Part shown: positions 9,295 to 18,414 of the stretch, in pieces
Layout: each line of letters begins with the position of its first letter
Numbering within the stretch: position 1 is the first letter of the stretch
Assembly: GCA_011364975.1 (NCBI GenBank)
Contig: RDOE01000001.1
Coordinates: forward strand, 48,707 to 112,706
Reading direction: 5' to 3'
Source: Promethearchaeota archaeon
Lineage (GTDB): Archaea > Asgardarchaeota > Lokiarchaeia > Sigyniarchaeales > SOKP01
Length of the DNA stretch: 64,000 nt
Notes under the pieces: generated by a model
Database searches by the model: none
Told to the model about the DNA's origin: nothing
What the model saw: only the letters and a program-made list of their open reading frames with translations
Made by a program: the position numbers and the translations under genes

Positions 9295-10038
9295 TTAAAT
9301 AGAAAGTGAATTGAAATTAATACTTAGGGTTTTTAAATCGATGGTAATTAACGAATAATTATCAATTTCTGTAGAATTTGCTTTTATGGGAGTAGTGGAT
9401 ACAAAAATAGTATTTTTATCTTTATTTATAAATAAAGTATGATGTCTCCCATTAAAATTAGAATTATGATAATTAACAACATGACATTCATTAGCATTGA
9501 ATAAAAATGCATTTGCTCCTGCTCCTATTTTAACGCGTTTGAATAAATATTCTAAAGATTCTTTTAAAGTATAGTTCTTTTGAATTTTGTCAATAAGATG
9601 GCAGAGATATTTTCTTGTATCAAGGGTTGTATTCTTATTAATTATGTCTAATTTAGGATTACATAATTTATTTTCCGGAAAATACTTTATAATTCCATTA
9701 TGAGTAATTAGGTATTTTTCATGAATACTAATTGGATGGATGCTACTAAAACTTTTATTCCATGGTTTAGCTTTTCTTGCATGAACCAATAAGAATCTAG
9801 TTTTAATAGTAGCAAGTTTTTTCCAATCTGAATGATATATAGGATTTATATCTCTTTTTATGATGAGAGAATTGTTATTATGATCATCAATGTAAGCGAA
9901 ACCCCATCCAAGGTTATGATGACCAAATAAATCATATTTATGTAGATATCTCCAATGACAAGTTTTAATAAATTTTTTCAAAATACTCGAATCTATAGTT
10001 AACGGTTCTGTAGAACACTGAAAAAACATACGACACAT
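9295..10038 (-). CDS. Class II glutamine amidotransferase (YafJ/GATase-II family)
   Basis: N-terminal Cys nucleophile 'MCRMFFQCS', 'LLVHARKAKPWNKS..IHPISIHEKYLITHNGII'. Confidence 0.85.
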   Translation of the reverse strand: MCRMFFQCSTEPLTIDSSILKKFIKTCHWRYLHKYDLFGHHNLGWGFAYIDDHNNNSLIIKRDINPIYHSDWKKLATIKTRFLLVHARKAKPWNKSFSSIHPISIHEKYLITHNGIIKYFPENKLCNPKLDIINKNTTLDTRKYLCHLIDKIQKNYTLKESLEYLFKRVKIGAGANAFLFNANECHVVNYHNSNFNGRHHTLFINKDKNTIFVSTTPIKANSTEIDNYSLITIDLKTLSINFNSLSI

Positions 10039-10074
10039 TAATTGTTATTAATTAATGCAAAGTCAAAAAGGTAA

Positions 10075-11193
10075 TTAATCCATAGAAATACGATAAGCAT
10101 TAATGTATCCATTATCATGGCAAGTAATTAGAATGTTTGAAACTTTATCAAATTCAAAATCATTAATACATGAATTGTGATTAATTTGAAATAAAATTTC
10201 ACCATTTAACTCGTTTATTAGAAATAATTCTCCCTTTGTACTGCCAACAAGAACAATTTTAATTCCAAACACTTCAATATAATCGATCTTTTCAACATTT
10301 ACGTTTTTTAGGTTCCACATTATGTTAAATTTTTGGTCTAAAGCGATAACTTCTGAGGTAAATTGAATGCTTTGTATTGGAATATTCTCGTCAAGAAAGT
10401 CAAAAGAATAGGTACTTACTAATAATTTATTATTGAAAATATATGGATATGATAAGCTTTTCCAGACATAATCTACCATCATTAGAGTTTTAATTTCTTC
10501 TTTTCTTTCAAGTTCTAATATATGCAATTTTTTATCATCTCCGCCACAGACAATAAAGTTATCTTTTTCGTCCCTCACATAAGAGATCGTTCTAACTTTA
10601 TTATCAAATTGTTTAAACCAAAGTAAATCACCTTTAAGAGAATCAAAAGATCTAATAGTTCCATCATTACTTGAAGCTATTACTTCAATTTTTTCAACAT
10701 TATCCAAGCTTGTGAAAATTATTGCGTCAGAAACTCCTTCCTCAAACAATTGTCCCCATATTAAAGCTCCACTGTATGGATTTAATACACGAATACTTTT
10801 ATCTAAGGAATAAGCGATTATTTCATTTAAACCATCGTTATTTATATCACTAATTAATATACCACTAATAGATGCACCAAATTGGTGTGCCCAATAAGGT
10901 ATTAATTGAAAATCGTCACTACATTTAAAGATCCTTAATAATCCATCTATTCCACCTAAAATTATTTCCCCTTTATTATCCTTATCGATGTCTTCAATAA
11001 TTCCATCCCAAATTGCCATTTTTTCCGCAACAATGTCATCGAGTAGTAAATTACCACTAAGGGAGAATAGGAGTATTTTCCCTGATTTGGTGTATGCTAA
11101 AACATGTTTTTCTTGACCTTTAATTAGATTTCCTATGGCAATTCCCATTACTTGATCCTTAGTATTGAACTTCCAGAAATTTGTGACTTTCAA
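10075..11193 (-). CDS. Beta-propeller protein (FG-GAP/PQQ/WD40-like repeats)
   Basis: Repeated blades 'IIEDIDKDNKGEIILGGIDGLLRIFK', 'ISDINNDGLNEIIAYSLDKSIRVLNPYSGALIWGQ', 'VIASSNDGTIRSFDSLKGDLLWFKQF', 'VVLVGSTKGELFLINELNGEILF'. Confidence 0.8.
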   Translation of the reverse strand: MKVTNFWKFNTKDQVMGIAIGNLIKGQEKHVLAYTKSGKILLFSLSGNLLLDDIVAEKMAIWDGIIEDIDKDNKGEIILGGIDGLLRIFKCSDDFQLIPYWAHQFGASISGILISDINNDGLNEIIAYSLDKSIRVLNPYSGALIWGQLFEEGVSDAIIFTSLDNVEKIEVIASSNDGTIRSFDSLKGDLLWFKQFDNKVRTISYVRDEKDNFIVCGGDDKKLHILELERKEEIKTLMMVDYVWKSLSYPYIFNNKLLVSTYSFDFLDENIPIQSIQFTSEVIALDQKFNIMWNLKNVNVEKIDYIEVFGIKIVLVGSTKGELFLINELNGEILFQINHNSCINDFEFDKVSNILITCHDNGYINAYRISMD

Positions 11194-11299
11194 GATTATT
11201 AATTTGTTTTCTAAAAATTTACACTTTTATTCACTAATAATAAAAAATAATACAATTTATTTACTTTTAAAACCTAATTATAATCTAAAAACTAATTTT

Positions 11300-11743
11300 A
11301 TGATCAAAATGTCCGCTGAGAGAAAGATTGATATATTTTCTGGATTAATATTGTTACTTAGTTTTATCGCTTTTATAATGGTGATAATCGGTCCTTTTGC
11401 TTATGCTTTTATAGGTGGTTATACATATTATTATTCATGCTTAGACTGCGAAAATAGCACTCCTGGTGATTATAGTTCACAAATATTTATCTTGGTTCTT
11501 TTAATTCTTCAAATAATTATTGCTATTAATGAATTACTTCCAAATAAATTCATTAAAAAAGACACTACAAAATATGGTTTATTCATTGCATTCTTAACAT
11601 TACTTTTTACTATTGTAGGAATTGTATCTTTTGGAACGGCTTATATTGCTTATGATTGGTGGGCAGATATTGGATTTTATGGACCACTTGTCGCTGGAAT
11701 CCTAAACATACTTTTCTCTTATTTCAAACTTAAAAATAAATAA
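11300..11743 (+). CDS. Integral membrane protein, about 4 TM (hypothetical)
   Basis: Track ORF begins at 11165 inside the divergent gene's 5' end; MIKMSAERKIDIFSGLILLLSF... (ATG 11300 or 11309) is a more plausible start. Four hydrophobic segments. Confidence 0.7.
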   Translation: MIKMSAERKIDIFSGLILLLSFIAFIMVIIGPFAYAFIGGYTYYYSCLDCENSTPGDYSSQIFILVLLILQIIIAINELLPNKFIKKDTTKYGLFIAFLTLLFTIVGIVSFGTAYIAYDWWADIGFYGPLVAGILNILFSYFKLKNK

Positions 11744-11929
11744 TTATCTTTATTTTCTTTTTTTATGTCGCAATTATAAAAAGATTTTGTATTTATCTTT
11801 TTTAGAGAATTATTAAAAAAAAATTATAAAATAAGAAAGAAATTTAAATTTTTTAGACTATTCTCAATCATACTATTAATCATTCATACAATCAAACAAT
11901 ATAATTAAAAAACAACAAAGGTATGAAAA

Positions 11930-12127
11930 ATGTCATTTGGAATCGAAATTGATAAGGATGCTTGCACTGGTTGTGGTACATGCTACGAGGTTTGTCCAAG
12001 TGAGTGCTTTGGAGAGCCGGAAGGAGGAAAGGTTAACGTTATTGAGGAAAACCGAGATGACTGTGTAGGATGCAGAGCTTGTGAAACTCAATGTCCAGAA
12101 GAAGCTATTACCATTACTGAAGATTAA
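11930..12127 (+). CDS. 2[4Fe-4S] ferredoxin
   Basis: Two clusters 'CTGCGTCYEVCPSECF' and 'CVGCRACETQCPEEAI'. Confidence 0.95.
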   Translation: MSFGIEIDKDACTGCGTCYEVCPSECFGEPEGGKVNVIEENRDDCVGCRACETQCPEEAITITED

Positions 12128-12200
12128 ATAATTCTTCGAAATATTACCTTTTCATTATCATTCTTTTTTTTATTTTTATAACTAGTTCTTTTTTATTGTC

Positions 12201-14168
12201 TTATTTAAGTATTTTAACATTTTCTAATGGAATCCAACCACGTTCCCCCGTTTCTGAACTAACCCAAGCCCAACCACTTTCTTCCTTTTCAATTGTAAAC
12301 TCTTGATCCTTAAAGGCTGTCATTTCAGTTGCATCATAATCCTTTAGCATTAAAGCTTTTTTCCCGTCTATTTTTATAAAATTTTTAGGGACCCAACCTG
12401 ATTTATCAGAATCAATAATCGCCCAAATCCAACCCGACCATTCAGATTGTTTTTCTTCTACTCTTAAATTATCCCCTTTGTTTAAGATTAAGGGATCAGG
12501 AAATGATGACACGAAATCCTTTATTACTCTACACCGTCTTTTCTTCATTTTCTCTTCAAAATATTCTTTCAACAAGAAATAAGGTAAATCCCCACTTTTG
12601 AGAATTGTATCATGAAAGAACTTTAAATTGAAATTATTACCCATTCTTTCTTCCACTTCCCGTCGTAAATCTGCAATTAGGAGCTTTCCAACGAGATACG
12701 ACAATTGGTATCCTGGAGTTGTTGTCCATCCCACTACCGCTGCTTTAGCTGCTCCCTCTCCCATTTGGAGTATATTCATTAACATCTTACTAGCATCCGC
12801 TATTGATCGTTGCTTACAGTGCAATTGGATATCCAATATGATTTCCATTGCTTCCTGTAATTGCATTCCTGATAATAATTGTTGAGTTTTAATTGGATCA
12901 TGATGAAATCCTTCTTTTAGCATTAATTCTTCACAATAAAGAGCCCATCCTTCAATAGTTTCATAACTTGGGGACATTTCTAACCCTAACAATCGGATGA
13001 GAGGTGCATAAGTGTTATTGCAAGTAAAATCCAGATGATGACCAGGATAGGCTTCATGAGTCATCCAATAAGATATACTTGTATAAGAATGGCGTTCCTT
13101 TTGTGTAGGAGAGATCATAAAAATTCCAGGTTGTTCTCGATTAAAATAAGGAGGCGCATCATAGGCAGCAAGAGCAATGATTGGTATAAGGTGGAGAGGA
13201 GTTTCAATAATAACTAGCTTCTCTTGAGGGATAGTAGCAAGGTCATGATTTTCTATAAATTCTTTTGCTCGCTCTGCTTCACTCCGAGTGTATTCAAGCA
13301 CATTCTCAAACGTCGGTATTAGATCTTCTTTAAAAAACTCTTCAATTCCCTCATTAAGCGTTTTAGTAGGATATCTCTCTTTGAGAATTCGTTTCATTTG
13401 TTTAAATCCAGAGTTAAATAGCTTAGTTCCCTTTTTCATAAGTGTGTTTCGGTCCCAAGGAAGTTTCCTTAAGCTTAATAATTTATCGAATTTTTCAGGT
13501 CCTAAAGCCCAAGCAAATTCATCATTATCTACTGGTAAACTTTTTATCCATTCAATATGGGGCTGGATAACCAAGTTAATCTCTTTAATAGCTTTTAGAA
13601 GTGTATCTTTAAGAGATTCAGCAACTTCTGATGTTTTACTATAAGTTTCAGCCAGAATATGTAAAAATTTAGGAGTTGTTTGTATTTGTTCTAAAGCTAA
13701 ATCTCTCCATACTAGTGGGATCGGAGTCTCATCAAAACGAGATTGAAAATCCTTTAAATAATTTGGTAAATTTGTTAAATGGACTATGAGAGCTTCTGCT
13801 ACATCGTTAGTTGGGCCCTTTCGTTGGAATAAAAGATAAGCAATTTCTTGAAAATACGCAAATCCATTAGGGTCTTTTTTCCATAAGGGAAATGCTTCAT
13901 GCATAAACCGGTTAATATTATGATTGTATTCCATTGCTTTTAGTGAAATTTGGTTTTCGAAATTTAATTTTTCACCGTCTAATTCTTTAATTTCATCAAT
14001 CCATTGACGGAACCATTTAAGATTGTCCTCTATGTGTTCTTTCGTTCCTGATTCTACTACTTTTTCATATTCTTCTTTACCAAATTTGACAGCAATTCTA
14101 GGATTACGCTTAAAGTACTCTTCTATCCCTCTATTGACTAATTTTTCGAATTTTTGGTTCTCATCCAT
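12201..14168 (-). CDS. DUF885-family (M32/M3-like) predicted peptidase with two C-terminal SH3-like domains
   Basis: 'HEAYPGHHLDFTCNN' HExxH-like motif; C-term 'VIKDFVSSFPDPLILNKGDNLRVEEKQSEWSGWIWAII..GWVPKNFIKI' and 'ALMLKDYDATEMTAFKDQEFTIEKEESGWAWVSSETGERGWIPLENVKIL'. Confidence 0.85.
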   Translation of the reverse strand: MDENQKFEKLVNRGIEEYFKRNPRIAVKFGKEEYEKVVESGTKEHIEDNLKWFRQWIDEIKELDGEKLNFENQISLKAMEYNHNINRFMHEAFPLWKKDPNGFAYFQEIAYLLFQRKGPTNDVAEALIVHLTNLPNYLKDFQSRFDETPIPLVWRDLALEQIQTTPKFLHILAETYSKTSEVAESLKDTLLKAIKEINLVIQPHIEWIKSLPVDNDEFAWALGPEKFDKLLSLRKLPWDRNTLMKKGTKLFNSGFKQMKRILKERYPTKTLNEGIEEFFKEDLIPTFENVLEYTRSEAERAKEFIENHDLATIPQEKLVIIETPLHLIPIIALAAYDAPPYFNREQPGIFMISPTQKERHSYTSISYWMTHEAYPGHHLDFTCNNTYAPLIRLLGLEMSPSYETIEGWALYCEELMLKEGFHHDPIKTQQLLSGMQLQEAMEIILDIQLHCKQRSIADASKMLMNILQMGEGAAKAAVVGWTTTPGYQLSYLVGKLLIADLRREVEERMGNNFNLKFFHDTILKSGDLPYFLLKEYFEEKMKKRRCRVIKDFVSSFPDPLILNKGDNLRVEEKQSEWSGWIWAIIDSDKSGWVPKNFIKIDGKKALMLKDYDATEMTAFKDQEFTIEKEESGWAWVSSETGERGWIPLENVKILK

Positions 14169-14332
14169 TATCTTTTCATCTCATAAAAAAATATTGATTT
14201 AAAAAGCAGAGTTCTTTATTTTAGATTCAAACCCATATATACATTAAAGTAAAGATATATTTAAATTTTGTAGAAAAATTAATTTTGAAAGAGAGAAATA
14301 CAAGAAAGGAAATAATACGTTTTATACGAATC

Positions 14333-14356
14333 TTCGTGAAACCTCTCTTTCACGAA
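14333..14356. repeat. Perfect 9-bp inverted repeat (TTCGTGAAA-cctctc-TTTCACGAA)
   Basis: Read directly: ttcgtgaaa cctctc tttcacgaa; lies 3' of the M20 gene and upstream of the DUF885 gene. Confidence 0.75.
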
Positions 14357-14435
14357 ATTTGATGCATATCCTCTTGATATGGTGATATATCTCGAAATAT
14401 TATTTAGATGTTCTAAAAAAAGAAAGAGTTTTACT

Positions 14436-15725
14436 TCAAAGATCAGCACATAAAAAAATTATTAATTCCTTTATATAAATTAAAACTTCTTTTAATCGAA
14501 TATTCTCGTTTACACCATGTTCATTAGAACCAGTGTTTCCTAATCCATGGAAAATTATATCATCGGTTTTAAGGATCTCTGAAACGAATCCCATATCGGT
14601 AGAACCAGAAGCTCCTATTATTCTAATCTCATCTTCACTGATTTTTTGAACTTCCATCATAACTTTCTTTAATCGTGTAATATCTGGAGCATTTGGATTA
14701 GTTACCATTGGAGGATACCCCAGATTAAAAGCCACTTTTACATTGAGTAAACTACTTTTAATTTTACCTTTTTCAATAGCTTCCATAATTTCCTTTATCA
14801 CATCATCAATGTTTTCATCAGGAATATATCGTCTATTAATTGTTAGAGTACAAAGGCCTGGAACAATGTTAGCTTTGGTTCCTGAATGGATAATATCCAA
14901 ATTAAACATAGGATACATGTTTCTCTTCTCTCCAGTTCCCAAACGTGGTAATCCGGGAATATTTTTGCTTTCACGCTTCTCAACAATCTTTTTTAATTTC
15001 ATCAATTCATTAAGAATAGGAATAGTCTCTTCTAAAGCATTAATCCCCATAAAATTCATTCCAGAATGACAACTTCTCCCTATTGACTCTACTACCACGT
15101 TTATAGCTCCAGCAGTGCCGATAGGAATAACAGGGATTGTGACACCTTCCATACAGAAGACTGTACCTTTAATATACCCTTTTTCAGCAAGATATCTAAC
15201 TCCTGGCCAAACACCTATTTCCTCATCTGTACAATTTACTATGGTAATATTATACTTTGGAGTTAGATGCAATTTTTCCATAATTTGTAAGGCTAAAATT
15301 AAACACACCATAGCCCCTTTCATATCAGATGTTCCTCGCCCGTAAATTTTTCCACTTTTAATCATTGTCGCTTCAAAAGGAGGGAAACGCCATTTTTCTT
15401 TTCCATCATTAGGAGCAGGAACTACATCCATATGACCATAAAACGTTATATCTTTATCTTGATTATAATTTTTGGTGGCAATTAAATTAATTCTCGGTCC
15501 CACTAAAGGTTCAGGAGTTTGTTTTACGAGATCTTCTGGGACAATTACCTCTTCCAAGGAAAATCCTAACTTTTTAAAATAAGTGGTTAATATATCCACA
15601 TATTCACGATATGAGTTCCCAGGAGGAACAGTTGTATCAATAGCAATTAAACTTTTCATTAGATTCATAATATGATCTCTTGCTAAATTATCCACTTCAA
15701 GATAAATCTCGTCTAAATTTACCAT
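14436..15725 (-). CDS. M20-family metallopeptidase/deacylase (ArgE/DapE-like), paralogue 1
   Basis: 'DITFYGHMDVVPAP..WRFPPFEATMIKSGKIYGRGTSDMKGAMVCLILAL', 'NCTDEEIGV'. Confidence 0.92.
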   Translation of the reverse strand: MVNLDEIYLEVDNLARDHIMNLMKSLIAIDTTVPPGNSYREYVDILTTYFKKLGFSLEEVIVPEDLVKQTPEPLVGPRINLIATKNYNQDKDITFYGHMDVVPAPNDGKEKWRFPPFEATMIKSGKIYGRGTSDMKGAMVCLILALQIMEKLHLTPKYNITIVNCTDEEIGVWPGVRYLAEKGYIKGTVFCMEGVTIPVIPIGTAGAINVVVESIGRSCHSGMNFMGINALEETIPILNELMKLKKIVEKRESKNIPGLPRLGTGEKRNMYPMFNLDIIHSGTKANIVPGLCTLTINRRYIPDENIDDVIKEIMEAIEKGKIKSSLLNVKVAFNLGYPPMVTNPNAPDITRLKKVMMEVQKISEDEIRIIGASGSTDMGFVSEILKTDDIIFHGLGNTGSNEHGVNENIRLKEVLIYIKELIIFLCADL

Positions 15726-15810
15726 TTTAGTATAACCCTTCTATAATGTTATTTTTATAATTTTAAAAAAGTATTATTGCAAAATGAAATCTCACTCTGC
15801 TTAAAAAACC

Positions 15811-17097
15811 TTAGAAATCCCCACAAAGAAAAGCAAGAATTTCCTTGATGAATTTTTTCATATCCTTGATTCTAATATTTTCATTAACACCATGAGTATT
15901 TGATCCACCATATGTTACCCCCCGAATTATAATATTCTGAGTATTTAATAATTGAGCTACAAACCCAACATCAAACGTAATAGCCATACCTTGTTTCCGA
16001 ATTTTATTTTCTGGAATATTATGAACCTTTATGATGATATTTTTAATTTTTTGGACATCAGGGGAATTAATATCAACTTTAAATGAAGGATAAGAATAAT
16101 CAAACCGAACTTTGACATCCAGTGCATTACTCTTCTCTTTACCTCTCTCTATTGCATCCAATATTTCCTTTTTAACGTCTTCATATTTTTCATCAGGGAT
16201 AATTCTCCTATTTATAATTAAATGACAGATTCCGGGGATGATGTTAGATTTTTGGCCAGCTTTTATTACGTCTAAGTTTAATAGAGGAGTTAAATTCTTT
16301 TTTTGAGCGACTATTGAATCTGGAAACCCTGGGATATCCTTACTTTGGCGAGATTCCACATTTTTCTTCAGTTTTAGTAGTTCAACTAAGATAGGAACCA
16401 TAGCTTCCAAAGCGTTAACACCCATAAAGCTTAATCCTGAATGAGAACTTCGTCCTATAGTTTCAATTTCAACATCTAAATTTCCTGCAGAGCCCATAAG
16501 TAGGATAGGATCAACTGAAAAATCCATACAAAAAATTGCTCCTTTCGCATAACCCTTTTCTGCCAAGTATCTGGCGCCGGGGTAAAATCCAAGTTCTTCA
16601 TCGGTACAACTTAGTACATTGATATTATAGTTCGGAACAATGTTAAAATCTTTTATAATTCGAAGTGCTAAAATTAAGCAAACCATTGCTCCTTTGTTAT
16701 CGCCAACACCTCGCCCAAAAATTTTTCCACCTTTTAATGTAGGTTTAAAGGGAGGGAATTTCCATTTATCATCTCCTTGATCAACCGCTGGAACAACATC
16801 CATGTGACCAAAAAATGAAACTTCTTGTTTTTGCCCAAAATCTTTTGTTGCTACAAGATTAATTCGAGAGCCTTCAATATTGTAGGGTATTTGGTTTATC
16901 AAATTATTTGGAAGGATAACCTCTTCTAATGTATATCCTAATTCTTCAAATATTGGACAGATTGCATCAATATATTCCCTATATGAATTTCCTGGTGGAA
17001 CAGTAGTGTCAATGCTACATAATGTTGTTATTAATGACATAATAGTCTGTTTATCGATCTTATCGACTTCTTCAAAAAGATTTTCTAAGCTAATCAT
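15811..17097 (-). CDS. M20-family metallopeptidase/deacylase (ArgE/DapE-like), paralogue 2
   Basis: 'VSFFGHMDVVPAVDQGDDKWKFPPFKPTLKGGKIFGRGVGDNKGAMVCLILALRII'; strongly similar along its length to 14436..15725. Confidence 0.92.
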   Translation of the reverse strand: MISLENLFEEVDKIDKQTIMSLITTLCSIDTTVPPGNSYREYIDAICPIFEELGYTLEEVILPNNLINQIPYNIEGSRINLVATKDFGQKQEVSFFGHMDVVPAVDQGDDKWKFPPFKPTLKGGKIFGRGVGDNKGAMVCLILALRIIKDFNIVPNYNINVLSCTDEELGFYPGARYLAEKGYAKGAIFCMDFSVDPILLMGSAGNLDVEIETIGRSSHSGLSFMGVNALEAMVPILVELLKLKKNVESRQSKDIPGFPDSIVAQKKNLTPLLNLDVIKAGQKSNIIPGICHLIINRRIIPDEKYEDVKKEILDAIERGKEKSNALDVKVRFDYSYPSFKVDINSPDVQKIKNIIIKVHNIPENKIRKQGMAITFDVGFVAQLLNTQNIIIRGVTYGGSNTHGVNENIRIKDMKKFIKEILAFLCGDF

Positions 17098-17212
17098 GAT
17101 TTTATAATAATTATAAAGTTTATGTAGAGAAAACGTAAGATTTTTTTAATATTTAATTAATCGAAAGAATTTGCTTTATTTTATGACAAGGTTTATAAAA
17201 GTAATTTATTTT

Positions 17213-18322
17213 TTACCATAATAATATTTTACCACATTTTTTACAAATTCCTTCATTAATTTGCATATTAAGACAATTTTGGTGATACTGAGTACCACAA
17301 GATTGGCATTTATAAATCTTACCAGTATAATCGCCAAAATCATAACCACAATACTCACACTTATTTGCAAAAGAAAAATTGTTATCGTTTAAATTAACTT
17401 CTACAATTTGAGTGGTCCCTGTTAATGCTGAGTTAGCATTAGAAGGAATAAGGTATTGATCATTTTGAGGCATTTGTGCCCATTGATGTTGTTGCGAAGG
17501 TTGATCTTGCTCCCAATTAGAAACATAACCGGGAGCTGGTTTTTTGGATATCCCTATCTTCTGAGAGATTTTCTCGTCTAAAATGTTAGTTAAAATTAAA
17601 GCTGAAGCGTATTTACCTTTAACACCCCCTTTTTGTAAGTGAGTATGGGAAATCATATGAATCACACGCCCACCTGTCTTTCCATAATCAAAATAACAAA
17701 ATACAGGAGCTTCACCCCATTTTTGTTTGATTTCCCAAGATACAATTAATACCTTAACTTCAGGATTTAGTACTTGAATTGGAAATGATCTCGTTTCAAG
17801 CCACCATTTGAATTCAGCGTTTTTAGCATTTTTTGATACTCCTTTTTGCCATTTATCTTGCTGTATTTCACTTATAACTCCTTCTAAAAAAGGGTGATTT
17901 TGCTCAAGAATTTGACATGATACTACAGCATCTGCAGTTTTTGCACCATTCCATCTTATAAAACCAGGAAAAATTACTTCAACAATGTGTTTAATTGCCC
18001 AATCTGTCGTAATTAACCACCCTCCTTTAAGTGAAACATACTCACTAACTCTTGGTAATGCAGAGCTAGGAATTTGATCTCCAGGGCATCCTATCAAAAC
18101 AACATCAAAGTCACCAAGATTGTATTTCATAATTTCCGTTGGTTTGATTGTTTCATGCTTTGCAGCATACATATGGTCTACCACTTTTTTTGGTTTCTCA
18201 TAACGACCTTCGATTGCTAAGATTTTACCGTGTTTTTCAACAGCCTCTACAACATCTTTCTTATTTAAAGCTTCCATTTTCCGTTTTTTTACTTCAGAGT
18301 ATAAATCCTTCCAGCTACTCAT
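17213..18322 (-). CDS. GATase/ThuA-like N-terminal domain protein with C-terminal RING/PHD-like zinc finger
   Basis: 'FDVVLIGCPGDQIPSSALPRVSEYVSLKGGWLITTDW' ; C-term 'CEYCGYDFGDYTGKIYKCQSCGTQYHQNCLNMQINEGICKKCG'. Confidence 0.6.
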   Translation of the reverse strand: MSSWKDLYSEVKKRKMEALNKKDVVEAVEKHGKILAIEGRYEKPKKVVDHMYAAKHETIKPTEIMKYNLGDFDVVLIGCPGDQIPSSALPRVSEYVSLKGGWLITTDWAIKHIVEVIFPGFIRWNGAKTADAVVSCQILEQNHPFLEGVISEIQQDKWQKGVSKNAKNAEFKWWLETRSFPIQVLNPEVKVLIVSWEIKQKWGEAPVFCYFDYGKTGGRVIHMISHTHLQKGGVKGKYASALILTNILDEKISQKIGISKKPAPGYVSNWEQDQPSQQHQWAQMPQNDQYLIPSNANSALTGTTQIVEVNLNDNNFSFANKCEYCGYDFGDYTGKIYKCQSCGTQYHQNCLNMQINEGICKKCGKILLW

Positions 18323-18414
18323 TTATTCATCATCTATTTTAATGTTATAAAGAATTTAATGTTATTTTTATAAGTAATAAAAGATATTACATATTTATAT
18401 TTTCATGGAAGTCG

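Noticed and set aside
12628-13644. Three plus-strand ORFs inside the DUF885 gene
   Set aside because: Antisense shadow ORFs inside a strongly supported coding sequence.
14743-15345. Plus-strand ORFs inside the M20 gene
   Set aside because: Antisense to conserved M20 coding sequence; no domain signal.
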